Positions 44,232 to 55,744 are shown, numbered from the stretch's first letter. The stretch: 64,000 bases of DNA from Argyresthia goedartella (GCA_949825045.1 OX463818.1:32442906-32506905), one strand, 5' to 3'. Notes: a model not told the origin generated them from the sequence alone. Translations and numbers: made by a program.

Positions 44232-45198
44232 ATGGTCTTATACAAACCATATACCAAACAAGGATACAAACGCACGTTCCCAGAAAATTCGGTGAGTACG
44301 GAGTTTACCGTATTTGTAGAAAGTACGAAGGAAGGGGAACGCTTGGGAAATAAGAACCCCGACATGATATGCTCATTACTGAAAAATGAAGTCAAGGGCG
44401 TGGTAGGCATCCGCCGCATAAACGCAAATAAGATTGGTGTGTCATTCGCACAAACTATACATGCCAACAACTTCCTACATGACGAAAACTTTTTCATGAA
44501 GATTAACTTAAGAGCGCATATCCCGGCAAGGTCTGTGGAGACAATCGGGGTCCTTCGACAACATCTCTAATGAAGACTTATTCAAGAAATTGACTGCTTC
44601 GCATGAAATTATTTCGGTGAGGCGATTCACACGAAAAGTGAACGGAGCGGTGGTACCTTACAGATCAGTGAGTGTCACCTTCCTCTCCCAGTCTTTACCT
44701 GAAGTGGCATATCTGGACCTATTTCGATTCAAAGTACACCTATATCAGTCACCATTGTTGCAATGTTTTAAGTGCTTTCAATTCAATCATGCAGCAAAAT
44801 TCTGCAAGCATGAACAAAAATGTTCTAAATGTTCAGGAAATCATCATTATTTAACCTGTGTTGAAGAATTCATCAAATGTATTAATTGCGATGGGGCACA
44901 CTTAGAAATTTCCAAAGATTGTCCACTGAAAGTTAAGAAAACAGAAGAAAACAAAAATCAGAAATCTTATTCTCAGGTGGTGGCACCTAATATGATAAAC
45001 TACAACACGACCTTCGCGGCCCTGCCGAAGCCCACACCTGGGTACAGAGACATAAAATCTAAATCGACGATAGAATATAATAAGTCTATTACAATAGCTG
45101 AAAAGCCAAAAGCTAAAGGTATGGGTAACGGAGAGGCCGACAAGGTCGCAGTCATCGACCAGAAAACTCTGGTTGATGAAAATCTAAAAAATGATTAA
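44232..45198 (+). pseudogene. LINE 5 ORF1 gag-like protein, one frameshift
   Basis: The N-terminal half (EFTVFVESTKEGERLG, VVGIRRINANKIGVSF) is parallel to LINE 2 ORF1. After a frameshift near 44560 the second half carries VSVTFLSQSLP and three zinc knuckles: CFKCFQFNHAAKFC, CSKCSGNHHYLTC and CINCDGAHLEISKDC. It ends at 45198. Confidence 0.75.
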
Positions 45199-45288
45199 AA
45201 TGATGATAAAAAATGGTAGCAATAGGAAATGACGGCAGACCTTTGACCTCCAAAATAGTGAAAGAGATTTTGATCCAATCATTCACTC

Positions 45289-48200
45289 ATGGATAAGATC
45301 AGAATATCACAATTTAACATAGAAGGTGTAATTAATAAAAAACCGTTGCTTATAAAATTTCTATTTGATAATGATGTAGATATTTGCTTGTTAAATGAGA
45401 CATGGTTAAGAGATAACAGTGTATTTAGGATTCCTCATTATAATTTTATCAGTAAAAATGGAAAAGATGGACGTTGTGGTGTGGGAATATTGATTAAAGA
45501 CACTTTTATAATTTCTTACAATCTGTAGCAATTAATTTATCGATTTCAACAGGTAAATTAACAATATTGTGTACCTACAGTCCTCCACAAAATAAAGAGC
45601 GTAGATTTCAAGGTAAAATATTAAAACAATTATTAAATAGTTTACCCAAACCATTGCTAGTATCAGGTGACCTAAATGCTCATCATGTAGCATTTGGCTG
45701 CCTCACAACCAAAACTAGAGGGTCAGACGTATACAATATATTGGACGAGTTTGATCTATGCATTTTAAATACAGGTACTAAGACTACAGTTGGTGGTCCA
45801 AACAAAAATCCTTCTGCCATTGACATTTCTTGTATAAGCCCCTCTGTAGCACCTCTTTGTGAATGGAAAGTTCATGATGATTCCATGGGATGTTATCACT
45901 ACCCAACATTTGTTGATGTACACACATCAGTACAGAAATATGATATAGGACATCCTTCAGATTGATACATTTTTAACAAGGCTGATTGGTGTAATTTCTT
46001 ATCTGAAACAAATAAAACACTGGGTGTATATTCTATAGATTATTCTAATCCTTTAAAGAGCTATGAAGAATTTTGTGAAGAATTAAATAAGATTAGAGAT
46101 AAAACTATACCTAAATTCAAGATAAGTACACAATACATTATGAAACAACCTGTACCCTGGTGGGATTCAGACTGCTCAGATGCAGTAAAAAAAAGTAAAG
46201 ATGCTTTGAATATGTATAGAGCAGACTCGTCCATGGACAATTATGTTTTATACAAAAAGTTAGATGCTTGTAAATAAAGACTGACAAGAAAAGAAGAAAA
46301 ATGGTTGGGTTAAATTGTGTGAATCATTTAATAGATATACACCGATAACAACTATCTGGAATTATATTAGAAGATTCAAAAGAATTTCAATACCTAAGAA
46401 TCCAAAAAACGATGAATGGATTCCTGCATTCATTGATAAGTATGCACCTCCTGCTTCATCTGCAATAGAGATTGATAAAGACTTATTAAATAAAAAATTT
46501 AATCGATCTGGTGATGAGTCCTGTGCTTTTGTCTCTCGACCGTTTACATTTCAAGAATTTGTTTCCGTGATCAAATCTATGAAAGATACTACTCCTGGTT
46601 TAGATAATATCCCATACAGATTAATAAGAAACATGCATATTGATGCCCAAAAAAGTATGCTTGAAATTTTTAATGTTCTTTGGGAAACCCAAACTATTCC
46701 AATTTCATGGAAAACACAATGTGTTATACCAATTTTAAAAACAGACAAAGTTCCAACTGATTGTAACTCTTACAGGCCAATATCACTTTCATCATGCATT
46801 GGTAAATTATTTGAATTCATGTTAAAAACTAGATTAGATCATTACATAGAATCCAATAAAATTTTACCTTATAATCAATTTGGATTTCGCAAAGGCCATA
46901 GTGCAACTGAAAGCTTCATTTCTCTTATTTCTGATATAAACAACTCGTTCCAAAGTCATTCAGCAACTGTCTGCACTTTTCTCGATGTTCAAGGAGCATT
47001 TGATAATATGGATCCTTCAATACTGGCCCAAATCTTGTCAGACATCGGCATACCTGGGAGTGTCTGCCAATGGATATTCAATTTCTTATATAATAGAACT
47101 ATGTATGTCATATTTAATAACAACTTACATGGACCTGGGCAAGTGTTTATAGGGACAATGCAAGGAGCAACCATCTCCCCACTACTATACAACATATACA
47201 CCTCTCAAATAAATAATTATTTGACACAAAGAAATATAAAATTCCTGCAATATGGAGATGATTTGCTGATATACACTGTAAATAAGGATGTAAATATTGC
47301 TGTAAATAACTTAAACCAGGCTCTTGTACAAGTTCATAATTACTATTCTAATAATCTTAAACTAGACATAAGTAGTGATAAGAGTGCAGCAATGATATTT
47401 TGTAATAACTTCTATGATTGTGATATTAACGTACAGTATAATAACAATGATCTACCATGGGTTCGACATAAGAAATTCTTGGGTGTGTGGTTGGATTCCA
47501 AACTAACTTTTGAAAGTCATATAAACTATATTATAAGAAATGCCTCAAAAGGGCTCAATGTTATGAGATCATTGGCAGGTGTTCATTGGGGCTCTGACCC
47601 AAAAAAATTATCAATTTTTTATAAAAGTATAGTCCGAAGTCATTTTGACTATAGCTCAATAGCATACGTGAGTGCTAGTCTCTAACTTCTGCGCAAGTTA
47701 GAAATAATCCAAAACAAGGCATTGAGAATTATCACTGGTGCAATGTGCTCTACTCCTATTAATGCTATGCAGTGTGAGACTTGCATTCTACCACTTCACT
47801 TTCGAAGGTTGCAGATTGCTGAATATTTTTGTTTAAAACTGTTAACTGCTGACAATAGATTCGTATTAGATAGAATATTACTACCACACACTCGCGATTC
47901 TAGATCTTACGTAGACAATATATTGCTATTATCTGGAAAGATCCCGGATATGCAAAAAATTGTAATGCATTAAAAAATCATTACCGTAAATATGTTCAAA
48001 GACACAGTTTGGCCATTGTATAATGAAGAAATTGATACACTCTTACGGGAAGTAATTGTACATAAGCAAAGTATTTCTAATCAAAAAGATTTGCTGCAAT
48101 TTCTAGATGGTAAACAAGTATACTCTATTTTTACTGATGGCTCAAAGACAACACGCAATGTAACATCAGCCTTTTATGATCCAAAAAGAAAGTTAACTAA

Positions 48201-48986
48201 ATGTTACAAAATAAATAATAAGTGTAGTATTTTTACTGCTGAGAGTTATGCCATCTACCAAGCTCTACTCTATGTAAATAATATAAATGCTACTGATGTC
48301 ACGATTATTTCAGATTCACTAAGTGTACTTATGGCATTGCAAAATAATTGCCTTAGATATACTTAACTTGAATTATTTAATTTATAGTATTAGGAATATG
48401 TTAGACCATTTACTCACTCGTGTTAGAACTGTACAATTTCTATGGGTACCATCCCATAAAGGAATCGTTGGGAACGAAGTTGCTGACCAAGTTGCGAGTA
48501 ATATATGGGATGAAGACCACTCCACAGACCTGAAGATTCCTTTCACCGACTTTCATGTTGAGCTGAACCAAAGCCTGAAAGGGTTATGGTGCAATTATTG
48601 GAAGGACATAAACCCAAACAAAGGCAAATGGTATCCAGGGTTGCCCGCCCGCCCAACCTTGGTACAACAGAAACAGAGAAATAGACTGCCGTAAATACAT
48701 AACGACCATAAACAGATTGAGATTCGGCCATGGCCAGATCCGTACTCACCTGAGAAGACTCAACCTGGTTGATGACTCCAAATGCACGTACTGTGGTGAA
48801 GACGAAGCAGATTTAGAACACATTATTTTCAAATGTAAACAGTTTGGCATACAGAGACTGATTCTTGTCAGCGAATTAGAAGACGTTTGTAGAGATGTAC
48901 CTTCAAGTCTCCAAGAACTTTTAAAACTTCCAATATTTTTCACTCCTATAGACAAATTCATCATAAACACTGTAAATAATCTATAA
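45289..48986 (+). pseudogene. LINE 5 ORF2, many breaks, YGDD catalytic box
   Basis: Endonuclease: RISQFNIEGVINKK, LLNETWLR, VSGDLNAHHVAFG and AIDISCIS. RT (46315-47685): SYRPISLSSCIGKLFE, NQFGFRKGHSATES, FLDVQGAFDN, MQGATISPLLY and LQYGDDLLIY. RNase H (48120-48500): FTDGSKTT, FTAESYAI, ISDSLSVL and PSHKGIVGNEVAD. C-terminal finger: CTYCGEDEADLEHIIFKC. In-frame stops lie at 45963, 47683 and 47971, with frameshifts near 45530, 46300, 48345 and 48700. Confidence 0.8.
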
Positions 48987-49152
48987 ATTTAGTGATAAAT
49001 TATAATAATAAGTGAATATATATTTAAAAGTGAATACGATGACCGATATGAATAATAGTGAATTGAATAATTTGTTTGACGATTTGGCCCAAAAGGAATT
49101 TTATCCAGGGCCGTGAAACTCATTATAAAAAAAAAAATGTCGCATTCGCTGC

Positions 49153-49992
49153 GTGGCAAGTAGGGATACGCAAAAAATTCAATGTATCGATACCTACTCG
49201 ATACTGGCATCGTGTCAAAAAGCATCGATACCGCTAAATGTATCGCACCAAAAGTATCGATACTACTCAGTATCGAGTACTTTTTCATTACATTTTAAAT
49301 CGCAAAAGAAAACACTGAAAGATGACTGAAACTTACTCATTTATTATTATATACACATTGTAATTTCACCCTGAAGATGTTAAAAATATTTGAATTTATA
49401 ATTTTCATCATTATTTTAAATTCCCCAATCTTCTTCGCTGCAGTCAGACATAAAAAGTAATTTGTCTACACGTGATCCAGTAAGCTGGTCCCGCGCCGCT
49501 ATCACCGTCGCCCCAGCCTTAGAAAAAAACCTTTCAGAGGGCACTGAAGTAGCCGGTGTTAACAAATACTGACTTGCCAAAGAATATAATTTTGGAAAGA
49601 CTGCTTTCATTTCACCCCAATGTTTATACGGGTCAGATTTTAAAGCAGATACCCCAGATACCCCAGATACAAGGAATTCTAGTTTGGGACTAGATCAATG
49701 TGTGTAAATAGTATCCAAGGTATTATTATTATTATTATTTGCATCGGTGAAATGTATGTTTTTAAATCGGGGATCCAAGACGGTGGATCAAAATATTATT
49801 GTTTTCCTGAAAAGAGGCTACTTTGCGTCAAATGACACTAGTGAGAGATAAAAGTATCGAGTAGGTGAAAAAGTATCGATACTCAGTAAAGCATCGGAAC
49901 CTAAGTATCGAGTACAAAAAGTACTAGGTATCGAAATCAATGTATCGATACTACTCAGGTATCGATACTTTTTGCGTATCCCTAGTGGCAAG
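49153..49992 (+). mobile_element. Internally deleted hAT element with 8-bp duplications
   Basis: The 8-bp GTGGCAAG occurs perfectly at 49153-49160 and 49985-49992. The element (49161-49984, 824 bp) begins TAGGGATACGCAAAAA and ends with the reverse complement of that tip. Many copies of GTATCGATAC and its parts lie inside both ends. The duplication length and tip place it in the hAT superfamily. Confidence 0.9.
49416..49665 (-). pseudogene. hAT transposase C-terminal dimerisation fragment
   Basis: On minus, ALKSDPYKHWGEMKAVFPKL leads into LASQYLLTPATSVPSERFFS and the following AGATVIAARDQL, the hallmark of the hAT C-terminal (hATC) domain. It ends at 49416 in EEDWGI. The DNA-binding and catalytic parts have been lost, so this copy depends on a full-length relative. 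Confidence 0.85.
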
Positions 49993-50351
49993 TAGTAGCG
50001 GCGTCCTGCTGGAACTGCATGTCGTTCACGTCTTTATCGTTCAATCCAGGCCAAAAAAATGGTTATCATTGATCTGTAGCGCTCGCCGTTGACAGTGAAG
50101 GCTCTCCTATAACTTTTTTTAAAAAAGTACGGTCCAATGACGCCGAGCCACCTGGTGAACCTCTGTGTGACTGTGGATTGGCTTCATATGGCCAATTTGC
50201 TTGTTAATATTTCAAAACCTTAACTAAAAAAATAAACCTGTGCATATCTAAACTTAAAAGTACATATAAAAAATTCCAGGGATCCTTGCACTAGGCTATG
50301 CCTGTGTCGCGAGGAACTATATATGCCCTCAAAGTCAGACTATCGCTCAAA
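49993..50351 (+). other. No recognisable gene
   Basis: Short intergenic stretch between two transposons. Nothing recognised. Confidence 0.4.
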
Positions 50352-51403
50352 TGAGGAGGTAAAAAGCAAAACGTGTTTTGTCACAAAAAGTAAGAAAAAA
50401 ACTATGATTGCCATCCTCTCCATTTTCTAAATAGCAACATTTCTGTGTTTTAGATTTTTGTCAAAACGTGTTCTGTCCTATACAAAATCTTGGCTCAGAA
50501 ACGACCTTACGTTCAGAAAGTGATTGGTCCGTTCCTCCAATCAGAGCGTCAGATTCCGATGGACAAAACACTTTTTGAACGTAACTTAACGACTTTGAGG
50601 TTATAATTTTATTTTATTCATTGTGCAGTGCACTTTCGTAAATTTCTTATTCAAAACAGTTTATCAGTTGAAATAATGGACGAAGATGAAACTGAAACGG
50701 TTCTTGTTCGAGAAGCTAGGGTAGGAGTCGAAAAAGAAAATCAACAGAAGGTAAAAGAGCTGAAGCGAAGATTAAAAGGGACTCTGCTCCTCCTGGCAGC
50801 ACAGACATTCTATGTGCCTTGTACTCTCAGTGACTCTAATAAAAGATTTAAATGTAGCAAAATAACACCAAATATGGTTCAAGCAATAAGACAAAACCTT
50901 TACAGAGTTGCCGACAAGCTTGACTGTTTAGAAGAGGAAGTATCCTATGAATATAATAGAAATATAAATAAAATAAATAATATTACCTAATGAAAACCAT
51001 TGCTGTAACTTTTAAGTTGTGACTGTTTAGAACAGGTATTATCCATAATAATACATAGAAATAGAAGTAAGATAAATAATTATAATAAAAACTATTGCTG
51101 TTATTTTATTTAGTTTCATGCAAAACAATATAAGTCCAAGACCGATCCATGAAAAAGGTGATTTGTCCCTGAAGTTCATGCAAAAAAGGTTTTGTCCAAT
51201 TTTATTTTCTATGTTCTAGCTAAATCAGGTTGAATCTAAAAGTAAACGGAACGGTTTTATGCTCCCTAACATAATATCTTTCATACAAAATAGACATCTA
51301 ATTGTTTTTGCAAGGTATGAGATAATTAGAAGTTTTTTCTGTTTTCCCATCATTTGGAGGCGACGCGCGACGGACAAAACACGTTTTGCTTTTTACCTCC
51401 TCA
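50352..51403 (+). mobile_element. Unclassified TIR transposon, 1052 bp
   Basis: The 31-bp terminal repeats are identical: TGAGGAGGTAAAAAGCAAAA onward at 50352-50382, and its reverse complement at 51373-51403. The inner word AAAACGTGTTTTGTC recurs in variants near 50464, 50563 and 51185. The flanking bases show no clear duplication (AAA on the left, AATA on the right). The interior carries a 104-aa frame with no known transposase motif. The superfamily cannot be assigned. Confidence 0.75.
50676..50990 (+). CDS. Small ORF of the unclassified TIR element, 104 aa
   Basis: The ATG at 50676 is preferred: it follows GAAATA and opens an acidic start MDEDETETVLV. The protein is strongly charged and largely helical, with a heptad-like segment (VEKENQQKVKELKRRLKGTLL), a middle part with FYVPCTLSDSN and CSKITPNMVQAI, and a Asn/Lys/Ile-rich tail. 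No catalytic or zinc motif is seen. It is not a piece of any transposase I recognise. It could be an element-encoded regulatory protein or a captured exon. Confidence 0.45.
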   Translation: MDEDETETVLVREARVGVEKENQQKVKELKRRLKGTLLLLAAQTFYVPCTLSDSNKRFKCSKITPNMVQAIRQNLYRVADKLDCLEEEVSYEYNRNINKINNIT

Positions 51404-51732
51404 AATATAGCCGGATCTTAGCGGCAGTCATAAAATCCTTGACCTCTCGGAGCCGTGCCACCGTGAGAAGCCACGGTGGACATTTGAACAATGTCATATT
51501 CCAAATATAAAAAAATCGTTAATAGCTCACACACAGCTTGTTTTATTCTAACCATGCTTGGCTATTGCTCTATCTTTTGAGATATCATTTACCTAGGTAG
51601 ACAGAAATTGTAACGTGCATTTAATAACTGGTAAGACTTTAAGTACAAAAACTTGTAGTGACTTATAGATTACTTATATAGGTATGACTCTCGTCTCGTA
51701 CACTCGTTGTTATCAGATATCACACTATCCAT
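51404..51732 (-). terminator. 3' UTR of the OBP gene with polyadenylation signal
   Basis: On minus, AATAAA lies at 51547-51542, about 190 nt past the OBP stop. Nothing else was seen in this stretch. Confidence 0.5.
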
Positions 51733-52311
51733 CTATAGCTCATCTTTCATTATCTGCATCATTTCATCTTCGTCGTCCATCCAGCGGTCTTCTTCAGGGC
51801 TTATCTGACCTAGAGCCTCCATTCTCCTTTCCATTGTCAACTTGTCCAGTAAATGCTCCATCTCCATATGCATACAATCGTTGAATATTGATGCGTATTC
51901 GCAGATTTCGAAAACGTCCTGAATCACTCTCATGCATTGGTCGATTGATTTTCTAAGACGCGTCATCACTTCGGCGTTGTTGCCGTAGACGGCTTTGTTA
52001 CTTTCGATCAGATTGTCCGGCACAATTTTGTTTTTCACAATCACGGCGTTTCTCTTCAGTATGCAGGCGACGAAGCATTTTCCCTGCATTGTGGATTGAG
52101 GGAGTCCTTTTAAGAATTGTTCGACGTCCATCGCGGAGGCTCTGACTTGATGCGCGCACTCTGATAAGTTTTTTCTGAATGGCTCGACACCTTCGTTCAT
52201 TTTGTTCATTTTCTCCATTTGCTCTTCGGACCTTGGAGGCTGGAACGACAGCACGAGATAGGCAGCTGATATGAATACTAGAACTAGAAATACCTTCGCA
52301 AATCGACTCAT
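51733..52311 (-). CDS. Odorant-binding protein (PBP/GOBP family) ending in KDEL
   Basis: An intact 192-aa single exon. The second ATG (52311) is preferred: it has a good insect context (AACAAAATG) and begins directly with a signal peptide, MSRFAKVFLVLVFISAAYLVLS. Six cysteines have the classical OBP spacing: C-x26-C-x3-C-x42-C-x10-C-x8-C (SEC, GKC, VAC, DQC, EIC, NDC). These form three disulphides around a hydrophobic ligand pocket in the family. After C6 a 40-residue acidic extension follows, ending exactly in MKDEL. That is the consensus ER-retrieval signal, unexpected for a protein normally secreted into sensillum lymph or other fluids. An upstream in-frame ATG at 52365 would add 18 polar residues and hide the signal peptide. 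Absence of introns is also unusual for OBPs. Confidence 0.85.
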   Translation of the reverse strand: MSRFAKVFLVLVFISAAYLVLSFQPPRSEEQMEKMNKMNEGVEPFRKNLSECAHQVRASAMDVEQFLKGLPQSTMQGKCFVACILKRNAVIVKNKIVPDNLIESNKAVYGNNAEVMTRLRKSIDQCMRVIQDVFEICEYASIFNDCMHMEMEHLLDKLTMERRMEALGQISPEEDRWMDDEDEMMQIMKDEL

Positions 52312-52365
52312 TTTGTTTCCAGTTTTATTTTCTCGTTGCGACCGCTCAGCCTTGCTGTTTCTCAT

Positions 52366-53330
52366 ATTTTATTGTTTAAGTCGTTTACGCTGAAATACTG
52401 TTTAATTGATCGTTAGCTTAGCACGATTCTTTGAGAAGTGAGATTGTGATTGCAGGTACCTATTTCTAGGTATGTTAATGTACTACCAACAATCTATAAC
52501 TGTATTAGTTTCACAGATTTTAATAGGTAGGTCTACCTTTACCTATATACTTGCGCAAAATGGTAACCGGTTTGATTAAAACAGGTTAAAACCTAGATAC
52601 AATTGAACACTGAATTAGCAGGGCAGCTCTGCATTGCATACAAATTTAGTACTTGTACAGGCCGCCCCAACTTCTTAATTCCGTTATTTACCGTACTAGG
52701 TACCTACTCTAGATAGAGCTTACTACCTACTACTTTAGTTCATAGCTACTGACTATATTACTATCTACTACTACTGCTACTACCTAGATCGTAATAATTT
52801 ATTAAAAAGAGATAAACAACAGGGGAAAATGCCACACAATCTATTTAATAAATTGAATAGACGGCCGCATCAATACGCATACGTATTAAACATAATCCGA
52901 ATGACCTGGATTCAGCAGCATCATTCATTTACACATCCTGAGTCATGCCCAAGTCATGTATCAAACGTAGGTATACCATCACACTGTATACTGGTTTGGT
53001 TCACCAGTAAGTACAAACACTTTCTTGGTCTCGCAAAAAAATAGACACTTTCACTTTCCCCGTAAAAAACTGACTCCTGACTGTTGAATTCAATTTCATT
53101 GGACCCAAATACCGATTACATAGTTAGATAACCAGTAGGTACTTCTGCTGTCGGCGGGGCGGGCGGTCTATCTCCAAAGCGGCGACGGGACGACCGCCTG
53201 TCACGCTTTAAGGAGCGAATTACGTGGCTGCAACTGGATTGGAAATAAACAGCGCATTCTTTGGTGTCACGAAAACTGACATAATTTATTGGTCATTGTT
53301 CATTTGCATTAGTCCCCAAGCCATGGACGT
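52366..53330 (+). other. Intergenic, probable OBP promoter side
   Basis: No coding motif was recognised. On minus, an initiator-like ACAGTATTTCAG lies about 90 nt upstream of the preferred OBP start. On the other side, AATAAA on minus at 53290-53285 lies 40 nt beyond the stop of the next gene. Confidence 0.35.
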
Positions 53331-53747
53331 TTAAGTTTCGAATGTTTCTTCTCCTTCAATGAGCACCGGCAAGCTAAAATGCTGCTGACACACAGACCGT
53401 GACGTAAACGCAGTCATCCAGGGCAGTACATCTTTTTGGCTGCACCAAAACTTTGCCGATATCCTATTGTCGTGGCTCTTCTGTCTGACAACAAAGCCGT
53501 TTTCATCCACTCTTTCGATTGTAGCGTTCCTAAGGTTGACAACTCCGATTGGTATCTCCAGTCTCGTCCTTGGGTAAATGACTGCGAAGTGTTCTATGCT
53601 CGTTCGGTAGACCACAACACGAACACTCTGACGCCCGGACGCTAGAAGGATCAAAAAGCCGGACTTTAACTCCGCGTTGAATTTAACTTTTGGATAGATA
53701 GTGAAATGTTCGGCGCGGCACGATGATGACAAAACGTATGTTGGCAT
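53331..53747 (-). CDS. Single-exon ORF with PH-like pattern, 138 aa
   Basis: The frame from 53747 to 53331 is open and is followed 40 nt later by AATAAA. The alternation of beta strands (SGFLILLAS, VRVVVYRTS, HFAVIYPRTRLEIPIGVVNL) and a final helix with an invariant-type Trp (DVLPWMTAFTS) after NGFVVRQKS and ISAKFWCSQK follow the layout of a pleckstrin-homology domain of about 100 residues. No lipid-binding signature can be judged by eye. It may be a host gene or a retrocopy of a PH exon. I do not recognise a specific orthologue. Confidence 0.5.
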   Translation of the reverse strand: MPTYVLSSSCRAEHFTIYPKVKFNAELKSGFLILLASGRQSVRVVVYRTSIEHFAVIYPRTRLEIPIGVVNLRNATIERVDENGFVVRQKSHDNRISAKFWCSQKDVLPWMTAFTSRSVCQQHFSLPVLIEGEETFET

Positions 53748-55254
53748 GATTTGTCTTCACATCACAATCTTGTGTCAAGTTTAATAACGGTCTTATCGAA
53801 ACTCGAGCACGCACGACCTCTCAGGTTTTTGCTCCGAAAGCAACTCAGGCGTCGATGCTGCAGCGACCTGTATTTAAATAACTTTCTCTACGGAGAATTT
53901 CGGCAGGTCTTTAGCACATTCTCTGCGTTTTAATCAGACTTAGGACCTGAAATACAAATGCATAGTTAAAATAAAATAAATAGAAAATAAAATAGATGAA
54001 TATTGATTTTATCTAAGTTTAGAGGGATGTCGACATATATTATCTGAGTTCAGTCTGTAACAATGCGCCTACCCTGTAATTGCTGCATGATTAAATATAC
54101 TATACCTGCAAATTGACTCATCAAAAGCTGATCTGGGGAGACGGCAGTGCCGCCGCAAAGTCGACCATTACATCTTTTCCATTTTATAACTATTTCTTCG
54201 GTAGTATAGATATTGGTAAGTCCCCGCCTCCGCCGGCTGTAGTTAAAGAAATAGCATTTTGATGCATCTAAAATCTTAAATTAGAGTATTCCCTAAAAAA
54301 ATATTAATTCACCTATTTTTTATTGCCAACACCTAATACAGAGCCTACTACACAAACACTACACAAAGTGTATAGAATGAAAGTTGTAGAAAATGTTATC
54401 AGCTTTGACAATGTGGTACCTACAACAAAATTTCCTACGATTCGTCGATTACGAGATGTACGCAAAAAAAAACAAAAAACGGGACCTTCTTTGTGCCACC
54501 ACCCCTAGGGCTCACCTCAGAGGGGTCAGGACTTTTATGTTTGTCTCCTAACTAGTCCAAACAAAGTTCCAAAGTCAAAGTTAATGCTGTCGACTTTTCC
54601 ATCTAGACCCCCTTTGAGCGCTCATTTCCTAAGCTAATTAGGTATGTACTTATGCACGTAATTGAAATGATAAATTTATCTAATCACAACATATGTATAA
54701 TATCTTATTCGAGCTATGATTGAATAAAACAAAGTTCTTAAGAATGGTGTTTATTTTCAAAATTAATTAGGTAACTAATTTTATATTTCGATATGATTTT
54801 CTTAACTTACACGAGAGAGAAGCAATACAATAAAACATACATGTATGAAAGACAAACGGTTACACTGTCCTATCAAAAGCAAAGCAATAGCAAAACGTCT
54901 AAAATAACTAATTGCTGTATATGAAACTCCTGGGTTTAGATGTCTAGGATTTTTAAATAAAAACATGGTTAATAGGATAGTTTGTTCTGAATATTCGATA
55001 CTACGAGTATCACAAGAAAACACTTCACAGACATTCAAATACATGTCTTATTATATCAAGACCATGGATATACAGGAAACATAAAAACTTAAAAACAATC
55101 AGTTCTTTCAAATTACATAATTTGTGACATTTCGATTACTTCCAAACTTTCAATGATTAGTGCAAATATTTAATGATGAAACTCACATAACTAACTGTTT
55201 TACAAATTGTTTAAAAATAAAAATGGTCTAAATTGAATGTAACTATTAAAAACA
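53748..55254 (+). other. No recognisable gene
   Basis: AT-rich intergenic sequence. Short frames on both strands have no motif. Nothing else was identified. Confidence 0.4.
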
Positions 55255-55365
55255 CTTAGGTCCACTTGCACGAAATTCACTAAATACCTTGAGCGTCAAT
55301 ATGCAAAACTTAAATCGGTTTAGCACGTTAAACAGAGCGAATGGCGTGCAAGTGGATCTTAGGCT
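55255..55365. repeat. Short MITE-like inverted repeat
   Basis: The left tip CTTAGGTCCACTTGCACGAA and right tip (minus) CCTAAGATCCACTTGCACGC are inverted relatives. A second, incomplete unit starts right after it (CTTAGGCTCACTTGCACGAG at about 55360). CCACTTGCAC tips occur in lepidopteran MITEs. Confidence 0.5.
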
Positions 55366-55528
55366 CACTTGCACGAGATTCGCTAAATCTCGAAAACGAT
55401 TTCAGTATTACATAGTTCATAAATTTTATCTACACACGTATCATAAACCCTCTTTACTGCGTTCAAAAACCGCACGTTACGATCAGCATTATGTTAAACT
55501 ACTTGGTAAAAACTCGTTTCGTATCTGG

Positions 55529-55562
55529 AAAACTACACATTATGGTCATTATGTGTAGTTTT
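55529..55562. repeat. 12-bp hairpin
   Basis: AAAACTACACAT and its exact complement are separated by 10 bases. Confidence 0.7.
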
Positions 55563-55574
55563 TCTACATATAAT

Positions 55575-55690
55575 GACATTCAAATTTCGAACGCCGACGC
55601 CCACCCGCATGCCGTCCCTAGTTTGTCTGTGAAGTTGGTACTGACATTCAAATTTCGAACGCCGACGCCCGTCTGCGTGAAGTTGGTACT
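55575..55690 (+). repeat. Two-copy tandem repeat beside the satellite
   Basis: GACATTCAAATTTCGAACGC and the following bases occur at 55575 and 55643, both ending GTGAAGTTGGTACT. The second copy lacks 20 bases. Confidence 0.8.
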
Positions 55691-55744
55691 AAAGAACAAG
55701 CTAAACAATTGCAGAACCACAATGCCGGTCAAATATGCGGTTCA

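Larger units (their letters stand above)
44232..49138 (+). mobile_element. LINE 5: I-group non-LTR retrotransposon, decayed
   Basis: It has the same plan as LINE 2: zinc-knuckle ORF1, ORF2 with endonuclease, RT and RNase H, and a final zinc finger, but at a low level of identity. The 3' end is marked by an A-run at about 49127-49138. The 5' end is truncated or unresolved. Confidence 0.75.

Noticed and set aside
47245..47275. YGDD box as evidence of a viral RdRp
   Set aside because: The surrounding domains are clearly a LINE reverse transcriptase with endonuclease and RNase H.
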